Shown here: piece after piece, positions 26,494-35,230 of the stretch
How the letters are laid out: each line of letters starts with the position of its first letter
Position numbering within the stretch: position 1 is the first letter of the stretch
DNA from: Microbacterium bovistercoris
GTDB taxonomy: Bacteria > Actinomycetota > Actinomycetes > Actinomycetales > Microbacteriaceae
Direction: 5' to 3'
DNA length: 64,000 nucleotides
NCBI RefSeq assembly: GCF_003387575.1
Contig: NZ_QUAB01000039.1
Span: 119,996 to 183,995 of the forward strand
Position numbers and translations under genes: made by a program
Notes under the pieces: generated by a model
Told to the model about the DNA's origin: nothing
Database searches by the model: none
The model's input: the letters and a program-made list of their open reading frames with translations, nothing else

Positions 26494-28043
26494 ACAACCG
26501 AACGACCTCCCGGCTGCGCCGGATCGCCGCCGTCGTGGCCGGCACCGCCGCCGCGGCACTCATGCTGAGCGGATGCCTGTACTCGATGATCCCCGAGGAG
26601 TCCGCCCCGGCGGCCTCGAAGGCGCCCGACACCTCCGGCGTCTCCGAGGACCTGCTGCCGTTCTACGGACAGGAGATCGACTGGAGCGACTGCGGCCCGT
26701 CGTTCGACTGCGCCGACATCACGGCACCGCTGGACTGGGAGAACCCGGGCGCCGGAGAGATCGAGCTCGCGGTCGTGCGGCACCGCGCCGGCGGCACCGC
26801 GAAGGGTTCGCTGCTGCTGAACCCCGGCGGGCCCGGCGCGAGCGGCAAGGGCTTCGTGCGGGACAGCCTGGACTACGCCGTGGGTCCCGACCTCATCGAG
26901 TCCTTCGATGTGATCGGTTTCGATCCGCGCGGAGTGGGCGAGTCGACGGCGGTGACCTGCTACGACGCCGAGCAGATGGACCAGTACCTGTACGGCATCC
27001 CGAAGTCGCCCCGAAACACACCGGCGTGGGAGGCGGAGCTGGACGTGCGCAACAAGAAGTTCGGTGCCGCCTGCGATGAGAACTCGGGCGGCATCCTGCC
27101 GTTCGTCACGACCGTCAACTCGGCCCGCGACATGGACCTGCTCCGGGCTGTGCTGGGCGACACCGAGCTCAACTACCTGGGCTACTCCTACGGCACGTTC
27201 CTCGGCGCCACCTACGCGAAGCTCTACCCGGAACGGGCCACGCACCTCGTGCTGGACGGCGCCATCGACCCGTCGGTGCCGGGCCTCGAGGTCGGCACCA
27301 CCCAGGCGCTCGGATTCGAATCGGCGCTCACCGCCTACCTCGAGGACTGCGTCTCCGGCAGCGAGTGCCCGTTCAACGGCACCGTCGACGAAGCACGAGC
27401 CGACCTCTCGGCCTTGCTGGCCGCCGTCGACCGCAACCCGCTGAAGGGCGGCGACGGACGTCTCATGGGCGCCGACACCATGCTCACCGGCATCATCCAG
27501 GCGCTCTACTCCCAGGACTACTGGGAGTTTCTCAGCCAGGCGCTCAGCGGTGCGCTGCAGGGCGACCCCACGCAGCTGTTCTTCCTCGCCGACGCATACA
27601 ACGGTCGACTCGAAGACGGTACGTACGAGGACAACCAGACCGAGGCGTTCAACGCCTACAACTGCATGGACTACCCGGTCGAGACAGACCCCGCCGCAGA
27701 GGCGGCCGCGCGCTTGAAGATCGAGAAGGGCGCACCGACCTTCGCGCCCTACTGGAACGCCCCCGACCCCTGCCTGCAGTGGCCCTACCCGGCTACCGGA
27801 GCGCGAGAGAAGATCGCTGCGCCGGGCTCGGGACCGATCCTCGTGGTCGGGACGACCAACGACCCTGCGACGCCCTACGAGTGGTCGGTGTCGCTCGCCG
27901 ACCAGCTCGAGCACGGCGTGCTGATCACCCGAGTGGGCGAGGGGCACACCGGCTACAACAAGGGGAATTCCTGCGTCGACGACGCGGTGGAGTCGTTCCT
28001 CCTCGATGACACGGTGCCCGAGGACGGACTGCGCTGCGGCTGA
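26490..28043 (+). CDS. Secreted alpha/beta hydrolase lipoprotein, tripeptidyl-aminopeptidase type
   Basis: The 517-residue protein has a lipoprotein signal (basic start, hydrophobic core, lipobox LSGC with Cys near residue 29), so it is anchored outside the membrane. The hydrolase fold shows NPGGPGASG oxyanion region near residue 112, nucleophile elbow GYSYGT near residue 231, Asp in GTTNDPATP near 455 and His in GEGHTGYNKG near 487, with the C-terminal TAP-like domain. Homologues (SlpD/Tap of Streptomyces) remove N-terminal tripeptides. GTG 26490 overlaps the holB stop. Exact substrate unknown. Confidence 0.9.
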   Translation: MNNRTTSRLRRIAAVVAGTAAAALMLSGCLYSMIPEESAPAASKAPDTSGVSEDLLPFYGQEIDWSDCGPSFDCADITAPLDWENPGAGEIELAVVRHRAGGTAKGSLLLNPGGPGASGKGFVRDSLDYAVGPDLIESFDVIGFDPRGVGESTAVTCYDAEQMDQYLYGIPKSPRNTPAWEAELDVRNKKFGAACDENSGGILPFVTTVNSARDMDLLRAVLGDTELNYLGYSYGTFLGATYAKLYPERATHLVLDGAIDPSVPGLEVGTTQALGFESALTAYLEDCVSGSECPFNGTVDEARADLSALLAAVDRNPLKGGDGRLMGADTMLTGIIQALYSQDYWEFLSQALSGALQGDPTQLFFLADAYNGRLEDGTYEDNQTEAFNAYNCMDYPVETDPAAEAAARLKIEKGAPTFAPYWNAPDPCLQWPYPATGAREKIAAPGSGPILVVGTTNDPATPYEWSVSLADQLEHGVLITRVGEGHTGYNKGNSCVDDAVESFLLDDTVPEDGLRCG

Positions 28044-28068
28044 TTTCGCAGTGACGCCGCGGGCAGGG

Positions 28069-28074
28069 TAAGAT
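28069..28074 (+). promoter_or_regulatory. Probable -10 of tRNA-Thr
   Basis: TAAGAT lies 29 bases before the mature tRNA 5' end. Confidence 0.45.
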
Positions 28075-28103
28075 CGTTGATCGTGCCGCGGTTCGCGGCG
28101 CAG

Positions 28104-28175
28104 GCCACCTTAGCTCAGGGGTAGAGCAGTTCCCTCGTAAAGAACAGGTCGTCAGTTCAAATCTGACAGGTGGCT
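28104..28175 (+). tRNA. tRNA-Thr (anticodon CGT)
   Basis: Cloverleaf with acceptor GCCACCT/AGGTGGC, D arm GCTC/GAGC, anticodon stem GTTCC/AGAAC (one weak pair) with loop CTCGTAA giving CGT, and T arm GTCAG/CTGAC with TTCAAAT. No CCA is encoded. It decodes the threonine codon ACG. Confidence 0.95.
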
Positions 28176-28181
28176 CAGCAG

Positions 28182-28210
28182 AAGGCCCGGGATGCAGCAT
28201 CCCGGGCCTT
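28182..28210 (+). terminator. Hairpin after tRNA-Thr
   Basis: AAGGCCCGGGATGC pairs with GCATCCCGGGCCTT, a 12- to 13-bp GC-rich stem with a tight loop, seven bases after the tRNA. Confidence 0.8.
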
Positions 28211-28237
28211 CGTCGTACCGGCCGCGCCGCCCCGGCG

Positions 28238-28243
28238 TAGGCT
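28238..28243 (+). promoter_or_regulatory. -10 box giving a leaderless pncA mRNA
   Basis: TAGGCT ends six bases before the ATG of the nicotinamidase gene; no ribosome site is present. Confidence 0.5.
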
Positions 28244-28249
28244 CTGAAC

Positions 28250-28828
28250 ATGGCCAGAGCACTTCTCATCGTCGACGTGCAGAACGACTTCACCGAGGGC
28301 GGAGCCCTCGCGGTCGCGGGCGGTGACGCCGTCGCGTCCGGCATCTCGCGCCTGCTCGACGAGCGCGCCGCTGATTACGACGTGATCATCGCGTCGCGCG
28401 ACTGGCACGACCCCGAGGGGGACAACGGCGGGCACTTCGCCGTGGAGCCCGACTACGTCGACACCTGGCCCGTGCACTGCGTGGCGGGGACGGAGGGCGC
28501 GGAGTACGATCCGCTGCTGCAGACCTCGGCGATCACCCACCATGTGCGCAAGGGGCAGGGGCGCCCTGCTTACTCGATGTTCGAGGGCACGGCCGACGCC
28601 GGGGCCACGGTCGCGGAGATCCTCACCGCGCACGGCATCGTCGAGGCCGACGTGGTCGGCATCGCCACGGACCACTGCGTCCGGGCATCCGCGCTCGACG
28701 CCGTCGCGCACGGCGTGCACGTGCGCATCCTCACCGATCTCGTCGCGGGCGTGGGAGAGGAATCCAGCGCCGCGGCGCTGGCCGAGCTCGCACACGCCGG
28801 GGCGGCTCTCGCCGAGGCGGGCGCGTGA
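28250..28828 (+). CDS. pncA: Nicotinamidase
   Basis: Hydrolyses nicotinamide to nicotinate for NAD recycling (and, in mycobacteria, activates pyrazinamide). The 192-residue protein of the isochorismatase fold has catalytic Asp in IVDVQNDF (residue 9), metal-site residues in SRDWHDPEG and WPVHCVAGT, Lys in VRKGQG near residue 103, and the nucleophilic Cys in ATDHCVRAS near residue 144. All three catalytic residues are present. It overlaps the next gene by four bases. Confidence 0.94.
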   Translation: MARALLIVDVQNDFTEGGALAVAGGDAVASGISRLLDERAADYDVIIASRDWHDPEGDNGGHFAVEPDYVDTWPVHCVAGTEGAEYDPLLQTSAITHHVRKGQGRPAYSMFEGTADAGATVAEILTAHGIVEADVVGIATDHCVRASALDAVAHGVHVRILTDLVAGVGEESSAAALAELAHAGAALAEAGA

Positions 28829-29352
28829 CCGGGCGCTGTGCGCTGCTGCTGCGCGCCGTGAACGTCGGCGGCAGGAACAAGGTGCCGATGGCCGAGCTTC
28901 GCGCGCTTCTCGCCGATCGGCTCGGTCAGCAGAACGTGAAGACCTATATCGCCAGCGGCAACGTCATCTGCGACCTCCCTGTCGACCCGCAGGCGGTACG
29001 GAGGCTGATCGCCAAGGAGTTCGAGGTCGACACCCCCGTGGTGCAGCGCAGTCACGAGGAACTGGTCGCGGCACTCGCGGAGAACCCGTTCCCGGATGCG
29101 GCATCCGAGAAGATGCTGCACGTGATGTTCCTCGACGGCTCTGCCGCGGCCGGGGCAGTGGAGGCGCTGACGCCACGGCTGCAGCCGAGTGAGCGGATCG
29201 CCCTCGTCGGCGACGAGCTCTGGATCGACTACGGCTCCGGCGGCGTGCAGTCCACGAAGCTCACCGGAGCCGTACTGGACCGTGCTCTCGGCGTCGCGGG
29301 CACCGCACGGAACCTCCGCACGGTGCGCACGCTCGCAGAGCTCACGGCCTAG
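28825..29352 (+). CDS. DUF1697 family protein
   Basis: The 175-residue protein begins CALLLRAVNVGGRNKVPMAELRALL and continues VKTYIASGNVIC, both typical of DUF1697, an alpha-beta family of unknown function with two ferredoxin-like halves. GTG 28825 overlaps the pncA stop (GTGA), so the two are coupled. The C-terminal part ends TARNLRTVRTLAELT, the usual family end. No function can be assigned. Confidence 0.85.
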   Translation: MTGRCALLLRAVNVGGRNKVPMAELRALLADRLGQQNVKTYIASGNVICDLPVDPQAVRRLIAKEFEVDTPVVQRSHEELVAALAENPFPDAASEKMLHVMFLDGSAAAGAVEALTPRLQPSERIALVGDELWIDYGSGGVQSTKLTGAVLDRALGVAGTARNLRTVRTLAELTA

Positions 29353-29356
29353 ACGC

Positions 29357-30121
29357 TCAGTCGTCGAGGTCGGTGGCGACCACCACGGCATCCGCGTCGA
29401 GCAGGACCTCTGCGTCGCGCCCGTCCGTCGTGCGCAGTTCGACCTCGTAGACGACGCCGGACTGCGAGGTCGTCGACACCTTCTCCACGGTTCCGCCCGC
29501 GGCCGCCACGGCCGCATCGGTGACGGTGGAGAGCAGATGCAGGTCGATGAGCGCGTCATCGGACCGGTCGTCGTCGTCATCGGAGGCCACGCGCACCGTG
29601 CCGTCCGTGGCGACGAACGCGTCCAGTTCGATGCCGTCGGCACGGCGCAGCTCCACTTCGTAGCCACCGTGCTCGGCCTCGATCGAGGTCGCGCCCTGCG
29701 CACCCGTCTCGGCGATGGCGCTCTCTGCGGCCGCGCGGAGCGAGGCGGCATCCGCGGGTGCCTGCGAACCGTCGCCGTCGTCGTCCCGCCCGTCGTCGTC
29801 GGTCTTGTCGTCCCGCCCGTCGTCGTCGGTCGTGTCGTCCCGCCCGTCGTCGTCCGCGTCGTGCGCATCATCCGCGTCGTCGTGATCCGCGGCGAACGCT
29901 CCCTGCGACCCGCGATCGTCGTCGAAGCCGCCGGTGACGGCGTAGGCGCCTCCGCCGACGGCCACCAGGGCCACGGCTGCGGCGCCCGCGATCAGGGCGA
30001 TCCGTCCCGGTCGGCGCTTCGGCTTCTGCGCCGACGCGGTCGCGTTCGCGGCATCCGCCGGCTGCTCGGCCATGCGGGCGGTCGGGGTCTCGTCCTGCGG
30101 GGTGTTCTTCTCGGTATCCAT
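29357..30121 (-). CDS. Membrane-anchored PepSY-domain protein with acidic repeats
   Basis: The 254-residue protein has a cytoplasmic start, one membrane helix (about residues 40-62), then a very acidic linker (about 68-118) with HDDADDAHDADDDGRDD and repeated DDDGRDD units, and two PepSY-like units (about 125-185 and 190-254). The linker DNA shows tandem GTCGTCCCGCCCGTCGTC repeats and may vary in length. It is encoded just after a two-component system on the same strand, a common pairing in which a PepSY protein is the regulon target or sensor partner. The acid clusters suggest divalent-cation binding; that is inference. Confidence 0.82.
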   Translation of the reverse strand: MDTEKNTPQDETPTARMAEQPADAANATASAQKPKRRPGRIALIAGAAAVALVAVGGGAYAVTGGFDDDRGSQGAFAADHDDADDAHDADDDGRDDTTDDDGRDDKTDDDGRDDDGDGSQAPADAASLRAAAESAIAETGAQGATSIEAEHGGYEVELRRADGIELDAFVATDGTVRVASDDDDDRSDDALIDLHLLSTVTDAAVAAAGGTVEKVSTTSQSGVVYEVELRTTDGRDAEVLLDADAVVVATDLDD

Positions 30122-30177
30122 GACTCAAGCCTCTCCGAGTGGGGGTGAACCGATCCTGAAGCATCCTGAAGACTTCT

Positions 30178-31521
30178 TCAGGCCGCGGGAAGATCCACCG
30201 TGAACAGGGCGCCGCCATCCGCAGCATCCGTCACCGTCACGGTCCCGCCGTGCGCGCGGATCACCTCGGCGACGATCGCCAGCCCCAGCCCGCTTCCACC
30301 CTCGTCGCGGGCGCGTCCCTCGTCCAGCCGCACGAAGCGGTCGAACACGCGCGCTCGGTCGGCCTGGGGAATGCCGCTGCCGTCGTCCTGCACCTGCAGC
30401 AGCACACGTTCAGCCTGCGTCATCACCCGGATCGTGACCCGGGTGCGTGCATGACGGGCCGCGTTGTCCGCCAGGTTGCGCACGACCCTGCCGAGGAGCG
30501 ACTGATCGCCGATCACGCGGCCCGGCCCGATTCCTCCGGCGTCGACGGTGATGCCCGTGCCCCGCAGCCTCCTGACCTCGGTGAGCACGAGATCATCGAG
30601 ATCGACCGGGGCGACCGCGCGCTCCCGCCGCTCGTCCAGGTGCGCCAGCAGCAGCAGACCCTCGACGAGTTCCTGCATCCGCAGCCCCTCGGCGAGGACG
30701 ACGTCGCTCAGCGCTTCGAGCGAGGTCGCCTCGGGATGCGCCTCGGCGAGTTCGGCGTGCTGTCGCATCGTCGCAAGCGGGGAGCGCAGCTCGTGCGAGG
30801 CATCGCTCACGAAGCGGCGCTGCGTGAGCTGCGCGGCCTGGATGCGGTCCAGCAGGCCGTTCATGGTACCAGCCAGGGCGCTCAGCTCGTCGCCGCGGCC
30901 GGTGTCGAGCCGCTGATCCAGATCGGTCGCGTCGATGCCGTCGACCTGCCGGCGCAGCCGCTCGACCGGCGCGAGGGCGCGACCGGTGACGACCCACAGC
31001 ACCCCGCCGATCAGCACCAGCACCAGAGGCACGGCGAACCAGAGCAGGCCGGTCGCGGTCGAGACCGCATCGTCGACGTGCTCCAGCGGCTGCGCGACGG
31101 TCAGCAGCCCGGCATCCGTCTGCTCGGACGCCACGAGGTAGGAGTCGCCGTCGATGACGACCCGCGCCGGATCGGACTCCGCGGCGGTGGGGAGTCCGGC
31201 GGCGTCATCGTCGTTGGTCTCGTCGTCATCCTCGTCGTCGTCATCGTCCGATCCCTGGCCGCCCTCGGCACCGGCCGGGTCGAGACGCACGAGCACGTCG
31301 CCGTCGAGGTCCTTGACCGCGGACGGATCCCGATCGACCTGTTCGGCGATGGTCTTCAGGTTCTGCTCCAGTGCGACGGCGACGCCCTCGGTGAGCGAGC
31401 CTTCCATGATGCGCACCGCCACGACCGATCCGAGGGTGAGGGCGAGGGCCACGACGATCAGGGCGCCGAGTGTGATCCTCGCGCGGATCGACCGTGAGAG
31501 CCGCCTCTTCGCAGCCGTCAC
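30178..31521 (-). CDS. HAMP-containing sensor histidine kinase with acidic sensor loop
   Basis: The 447-residue protein has two membrane helices (about 15-38 and 158-182) flanking an outside domain of about 120 residues that contains GSDDDDDEDDDETNDDD near residue 90, then HAMP (182-235), HisKA with FVSDASHELRSPLATMRQH (phospho-His near residue 252), and HATPase motifs NLADNAARHA, DDGSGIP and GGSGLGLAIV. It starts one base after the stop of its regulator gene. The acid run resembles that of the neighbouring PepSY protein. The PhoQ-like idea of a cation sensor is inference. Confidence 0.93.
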   Translation of the reverse strand: MTAAKRRLSRSIRARITLGALIVVALALTLGSVVAVRIMEGSLTEGVAVALEQNLKTIAEQVDRDPSAVKDLDGDVLVRLDPAGAEGGQGSDDDDDEDDDETNDDDAAGLPTAAESDPARVVIDGDSYLVASEQTDAGLLTVAQPLEHVDDAVSTATGLLWFAVPLVLVLIGGVLWVVTGRALAPVERLRRQVDGIDATDLDQRLDTGRGDELSALAGTMNGLLDRIQAAQLTQRRFVSDASHELRSPLATMRQHAELAEAHPEATSLEALSDVVLAEGLRMQELVEGLLLLAHLDERRERAVAPVDLDDLVLTEVRRLRGTGITVDAGGIGPGRVIGDQSLLGRVVRNLADNAARHARTRVTIRVMTQAERVLLQVQDDGSGIPQADRARVFDRFVRLDEGRARDEGGSGLGLAIVAEVIRAHGGTVTVTDAADGGALFTVDLPAA

Positions 31522-31522
31522 C

Positions 31523-32200
31523 TCAGCCGCCCATCGCCGCGAGGCGGTATCCCGCGCCGCGCACGGTCTCTATCGCAGCACGGCCGAACGGGCGGTCGAC
31601 CTTGCCGCGCAGGTGCCCGATGTACACCTCCACGATGTTGGCGTCGCCGTCGAAGTCGTCTCCCCAGACGTTCGCGATGATCTCGCGCTTGGTGACCACC
31701 TCACCGCGTCGACGCAGCAGGAAGTCGAGTACGGCCAGCTCGCGTGCCGTGAGCGTCACCTCGCTCTCGCCGCGGAACACGCGTCGTGCGGCGGGGTCCA
31801 GCCTCAGATCACCCGCTTCGAGAACGGCGGGCCGCTCTCTGCCGCCCCGGCGCACGAGCGCCCGAAGCCGGGCCACGAGCACCGGGTACGAGAAGGGCTT
31901 GGTCAGCCAGTCATCGCCGCCGGTGTCCAGACCCTCGACCTCGTCCCACTCGCCGTCCTTGGCGGTGAGGAAGAGCACCGGGGTCCAATCGCCCTCGGCA
32001 CGCAGCGTCTGGCAGACCCGGTAACCGCTCATCCCGGGCATCATCACATCCAGCACGATCACGTCGTAGTCGTCGTCCCTGGCGGCATCGAGCCCCGACA
32101 TCCCGTCGTGCGCGACCCTGACCACCATCCCTTCGGCCTCCAGGCCGCGGCGGATGCCGTCGGCGAGCCGGACCTCGTCATCGACAAGCAGGATACGCAT
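31523..32200 (-). CDS. OmpR-family response regulator
   Basis: The 225-residue protein has a receiver domain with LLVDDE, phospho-Asp in VIVLDVMMPGMSG near residue 51 and Lys in WLTKPFSYP near residue 100, and a C-terminal winged helix ending in IETVRGAGYRLA. ATG 32200 is chosen because it starts the canonical MRILLVDDE; earlier in-frame residues are unlike the family. GAGACT six bases before it may be a -10 box of a leaderless mRNA. First gene of the operon regulator-kinase-PepSY. Confidence 0.94.
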   Translation of the reverse strand: MRILLVDDEVRLADGIRRGLEAEGMVVRVAHDGMSGLDAARDDDYDVIVLDVMMPGMSGYRVCQTLRAEGDWTPVLFLTAKDGEWDEVEGLDTGGDDWLTKPFSYPVLVARLRALVRRGGRERPAVLEAGDLRLDPAARRVFRGESEVTLTARELAVLDFLLRRRGEVVTKREIIANVWGDDFDGDANIVEVYIGHLRGKVDRPFGRAAIETVRGAGYRLAAMGG

Positions 32201-32251
32201 CCGACCAGTCTCGCGGCTGCAGGCTGAAGCGCAACTGAAATCCACGGTCGA

Positions 32252-32257
32252 TACGCT
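32252..32257 (+). promoter_or_regulatory. -10 box giving a leaderless YigZ mRNA
   Basis: TACGCT ends six bases before GTG 32264. Confidence 0.5.
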
Positions 32258-32263
32258 GAGCGG

Positions 32264-32911
32264 GTGACCGAGTATCCCGCCACCATCGCGACCGCGGTCG
32301 ATCACGAGCTCGTCATCAAGAAGTCGCGATTCCTCGCGCACGTCGCACCGGTGGCATCACCGGAGCAGGCGGATGAGGTCATCGCCGCGATCAAGAAGCA
32401 GTACTGGGACGCCCGGCACAACTGCTCCGCGCAGGTCACAGGGCTCCGGGGTGACCGCGCCCGTTCATCGGACGACGGCGAGCCGTCCGGAACCGCGGGC
32501 ATGCCGATGCTCGAAGTGCTGCGCCGCCGCGAGCTGACCGACGTGGTCGCCGTGGTCACCCGCTACTTCGGCGGAGTGAAACTCGGCGCAGGAGGCCTTG
32601 TGCGCGCCTACTCGTCCGCAGTGTCGGAGGCACTCGATCTCGCCGTGCTGCGGGACCGGATGCTGCTCTCGCAGGCCACCGTCGCCGTCCCGCACATGGA
32701 CGCGGGTCGCTTCGACAACGCCGTGCGCGACTGGGTCGCGGAGCATGGCGCGGTGCTCGGCGAGACCACGTACTCCGCCGATGCGGTCTTCGAGGTGTGG
32801 GCGCCGGCCGGGGAGCTCCCGGCTTTCGAGGCCGACGTCGCCGCGATGTCGGCCGGAGTGTGGCATCCGCTCGTCACCGGCGCCTCGCGCGTGATCGACG
32901 TCCCGCGCTGA
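32264..32911 (+). CDS. YigZ/IMPACT family protein
   Basis: The 215-residue protein shows KKSRFLAHVAPV, AIKKQYWDARHNCSAQ, and the conserved DDGEPSGTAGMPMLEVL with TRYFGGVKLGAGGLVRAYSSA, all hallmarks of the UPF0029 (IMPACT) N-terminal domain; a ferredoxin-like C-terminal domain follows. Eukaryotic IMPACT controls Gcn2; the bacterial role is unknown. Divergent from the two-component operon and convergent with the small Cys protein gene. Confidence 0.9.
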   Translation: MTEYPATIATAVDHELVIKKSRFLAHVAPVASPEQADEVIAAIKKQYWDARHNCSAQVTGLRGDRARSSDDGEPSGTAGMPMLEVLRRRELTDVVAVVTRYFGGVKLGAGGLVRAYSSAVSEALDLAVLRDRMLLSQATVAVPHMDAGRFDNAVRDWVAEHGAVLGETTYSADAVFEVWAPAGELPAFEADVAAMSAGVWHPLVTGASRVIDVPR

Positions 32912-32919
32912 CGCGGCGC

Positions 32920-33135
32920 TCATGCGGTGGGCGGAGACGGCGCGGGGCGGCTCGCGGCCGCCTGCGAGAGGCCGCAGAGGGGGATCAGATCGACCCGCCG
33001 GATGCCGCATTCCGCACACCGCACGTAGACGATCACGCCCTCCGACGTGGGGTGCCGCGACTCCGTGATCCAGCCGTGCTCGTGGCGGTGCGGCCGGGCT
33101 GGAGCGGGTGCGGATGCGGTGCGGGATGCGGTCAT
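32920..33135 (-). CDS. Small protein with a CAEC motif
   Basis: A 71-residue protein with a flexible, proline- and alanine-rich start, then HRHEHGWITESRH and YVRCAECGIRRVDL. His and Cys (CAECG plus a later LCGL) could form a zinc site. ATG 33135 follows GGAGAC; a longer start at 33171 would overlap the divergent gene. It lies 25 bases from, and divergent to, the CGNR zinc-finger gene, so the two may share control. Function unknown. Confidence 0.6.
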   Translation of the reverse strand: MTASRTASAPAPARPHRHEHGWITESRHPTSEGVIVYVRCAECGIRRVDLIPLCGLSQAAASRPAPSPPTA

Positions 33136-33148
33136 GTCTCCACGATGA

Positions 33149-33154
33149 TGTAAT
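33149..33154 (+). promoter_or_regulatory. -10 box giving a leaderless CGNR mRNA
   Basis: TGTAAT ends six bases before ATG 33161. Confidence 0.45.
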
Positions 33155-33160
33155 GCTCTT

Positions 33161-33679
33161 ATGCATCTCAACCCTTACGGCGAGTACGCCGTGCTGCTCG
33201 CGGCCTCGCTCGCGAACGACTGGCCGGAGACCCGGGGCGGGATCGAGGAGCGAACCCGCGAGTTCGGGATGACGATGGTGTTCTCCGTCGCGGACGATGA
33301 CCATGCGGCCACGCGGGCGGTGCTGGACGAGTGGCTGCGCGTCGTCGACGCGGACACGGCTGCGGAACGCGCACGCCTCCTGAACGGGCAGATGGCCGCT
33401 CGGGGCGCCTACCCGCAGCTCACCGATCACGACGGCGAGGGATGGCATCTGCACTACCGCGACGATGCGGCGACGCTGCCGCTCGTGCTCGGGGCGGTGT
33501 TCAGCGTGGGCACCGCGCTGCACCTGGCGGGCCGGGGCATGGGGAGGCTCGGTCGCTGTGCGGCGGCTCCCTGCCGCCGTGTCGTCGTCGACGTCACCCG
33601 CAACGGCAGACAGCGCTACTGCTCGGTGCGGTGCGCGAACCGGGACGCCGTGCGACGGCACCGGGCCCGGCAGCCCTGA
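33161..33679 (+). CDS. CGNR zinc-finger protein, putative regulator
   Basis: The 172-residue protein matches the actinobacterial ABATE/CGNR family: an N-terminal domain with LNPYGEYAVLLAASLANDWP, and a C-terminal zinc finger with RCAAAPCRRVVVDV and RQRYCSVRCANRDAVRRHR (four Cys; here CANR instead of CGNR). Such proteins are thought to bind DNA as stress-related regulators, without a proven general role. A hairpin terminator follows at 33.71 kb. Confidence 0.85.
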   Translation: MHLNPYGEYAVLLAASLANDWPETRGGIEERTREFGMTMVFSVADDDHAATRAVLDEWLRVVDADTAAERARLLNGQMAARGAYPQLTDHDGEGWHLHYRDDAATLPLVLGAVFSVGTALHLAGRGMGRLGRCAAAPCRRVVVDVTRNGRQRYCSVRCANRDAVRRHRARQP

Positions 33680-33707
33680 GCCGTCACGGAACGGTCCCGG
33701 CACGCGC

Positions 33708-33743
33708 GGATGCGGCGGTCCGGTCGAACGAACCGCCGCATCC
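33708..33743. terminator. 12-bp hairpin between convergent genes
   Basis: GGATGCGGCGGT (33708-33719) pairs perfectly with ACCGCCGCATCC (33732-33743) around a 12-base loop, between the CGNR gene and the end of the MFS gene. Confidence 0.7.
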
Positions 33744-33763
33744 TGGGCATCCGGGCTCGCTGC

Positions 33764-35203
33764 TCAGGCGACGGCGTCCAGAGCCGGTTCGGCAGCCTGC
33801 GCCGAGGCCGGCGTGCGGCGGAAGAACGCGAGAGCGAGCAGTCCGCCGACGAGAGCGACGGCTGCCGACCCGAGGAACGCCGCGGAGTACCCGTCGGTGA
33901 GCGCCGCCAGGTCACCGAGCTGCTCCGCGCCGAAGGATGCGGCGACGGCGGTCATCGCGGCAAGGCCCAGTGCCGAGCCGACCTGGTAGCTGGTGTTCAC
34001 GATGCCGGAGGCCAGTCCGCCCTCCTCAGGGCGGGCGGCCGAGATCGCCGTGCCCAGCGACGGGATGAAGGCCAGTGACATCCCGAGCGCGGCGACCAGC
34101 GAGCCCGGCAGCACGTCGACGAGGAAGTTCCCGTCGGGGCGCACCAGCGACAGCCATCCGAGCCCGGCCGCCAGCAGCACGAGCCCGGCGACGATCGGCG
34201 TCTTCATGCCGAACCGAGCGATCACGCGCGGCGCCAGCACGATCATGCCGACCATGATGAGGGCCGTCATCGGCAGCAGGGCCGCGCCGCTGGGGAACGC
34301 ACTGTAGCCGAGCACCTGCTGCAGGTAGAGGTTCAGGAAGAACCACATCGGGATCCAGGCGCCGCCGAGGAAGAACTGCGCGAGGTTCGCGGCGCCGAGC
34401 CGAGGCGCGCGGAAGATCGACAGCGGCATCAGCGGACTGCGGGAGCGGGACTGGATCACCAGGAACAGCGCCAGGAGCACCACACCGCCGCCGATCGCGA
34501 GCAGGGTCTCGGTCGCGGCCCAGCCTGCCTCGGGAGCGCGGACGATGCCGTAGACCAGTGCGCCGAGTCCCAGGGTGGCCGTGAGCGCGCCGAACAGGTC
34601 GACGCTGCCGCGGGCGCCGGACGAGCCGCCGGGCAACAGTGGGCGGGCGACGAGCACCGCGAGGATCGCGATCGGGATGTTGATGTAGAACACCCACGGC
34701 CAGGACGCGTACTGCGTGATCAGGCCGCCGAGGAAGACGCCGGCCGTGCCGCCGGCGGGAGCCGCCGCGCCGTAGAGTGCGAGCGCCTTCGTGAGTTCCC
34801 TCGGGTTCGCGCCGAACAGCATCATCAGCAGCGTCAGCGCGGACGGCGCGATGAGCGCGGCACCCGCGCCCTGGACGACGCGTCCGGTGAGCTCGATGGT
34901 CACGTCGCCTGCAGCCCCGGCGAGGAAGGATCCCGCCAGCAGGACGATCCAGCCCGCGATGAACAGCCGGCGGGCGCCGAACAGGTCGGAGAGCCGGCCG
35001 CCGAGCAGCAGCAGACCGCCGAACGCGATCACGTAGGCGTTGAACACCCAGGAGAGCGTGCTCGGCGTGAAGCCGAGGTCCTCCTGCATGCGGGGGAGCG
35101 CGACGCCGATGATCGACGTGTCCATGATCACCATGAACTGCGCGGTCGCGATGAGCCCGAGCGCCCACCAGCGGCGGCGGTTCGGTGTGGGGGATGTGGT
35201 CAT
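33764..35203 (-). CDS. MFS exporter, DHA2 (EmrB/QacA) family
   Basis: The 479-residue protein has about 14 membrane helices and family motifs: MDTSIIGVALPRMQEDLGFT (motif D1 region, helix 1), GGRLSDLFGARR (motif A, residues 67-78), and GRVVQGAGAAL (motif B). Proton-driven drug or metabolite export is expected. GGAG precedes the ATG at 35203. It lies 27 bases after the His-rich protein gene and is likely cotranscribed with it from the CsoR-type promoter at 36.05 kb, which suggests export of a metal complex or thiol; that is inference. Confidence 0.92.
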   Translation of the reverse strand: MTTSPTPNRRRWWALGLIATAQFMVIMDTSIIGVALPRMQEDLGFTPSTLSWVFNAYVIAFGGLLLLGGRLSDLFGARRLFIAGWIVLLAGSFLAGAAGDVTIELTGRVVQGAGAALIAPSALTLLMMLFGANPRELTKALALYGAAAPAGGTAGVFLGGLITQYASWPWVFYINIPIAILAVLVARPLLPGGSSGARGSVDLFGALTATLGLGALVYGIVRAPEAGWAATETLLAIGGGVVLLALFLVIQSRSRSPLMPLSIFRAPRLGAANLAQFFLGGAWIPMWFFLNLYLQQVLGYSAFPSGAALLPMTALIMVGMIVLAPRVIARFGMKTPIVAGLVLLAAGLGWLSLVRPDGNFLVDVLPGSLVAALGMSLAFIPSLGTAISAARPEEGGLASGIVNTSYQVGSALGLAAMTAVAASFGAEQLGDLAALTDGYSAAFLGSAAVALVGGLLALAFFRRTPASAQAAEPALDAVA

Positions 35204-35230
35204 GATCGTTCTCCTTCAGTGTCGATCGGG

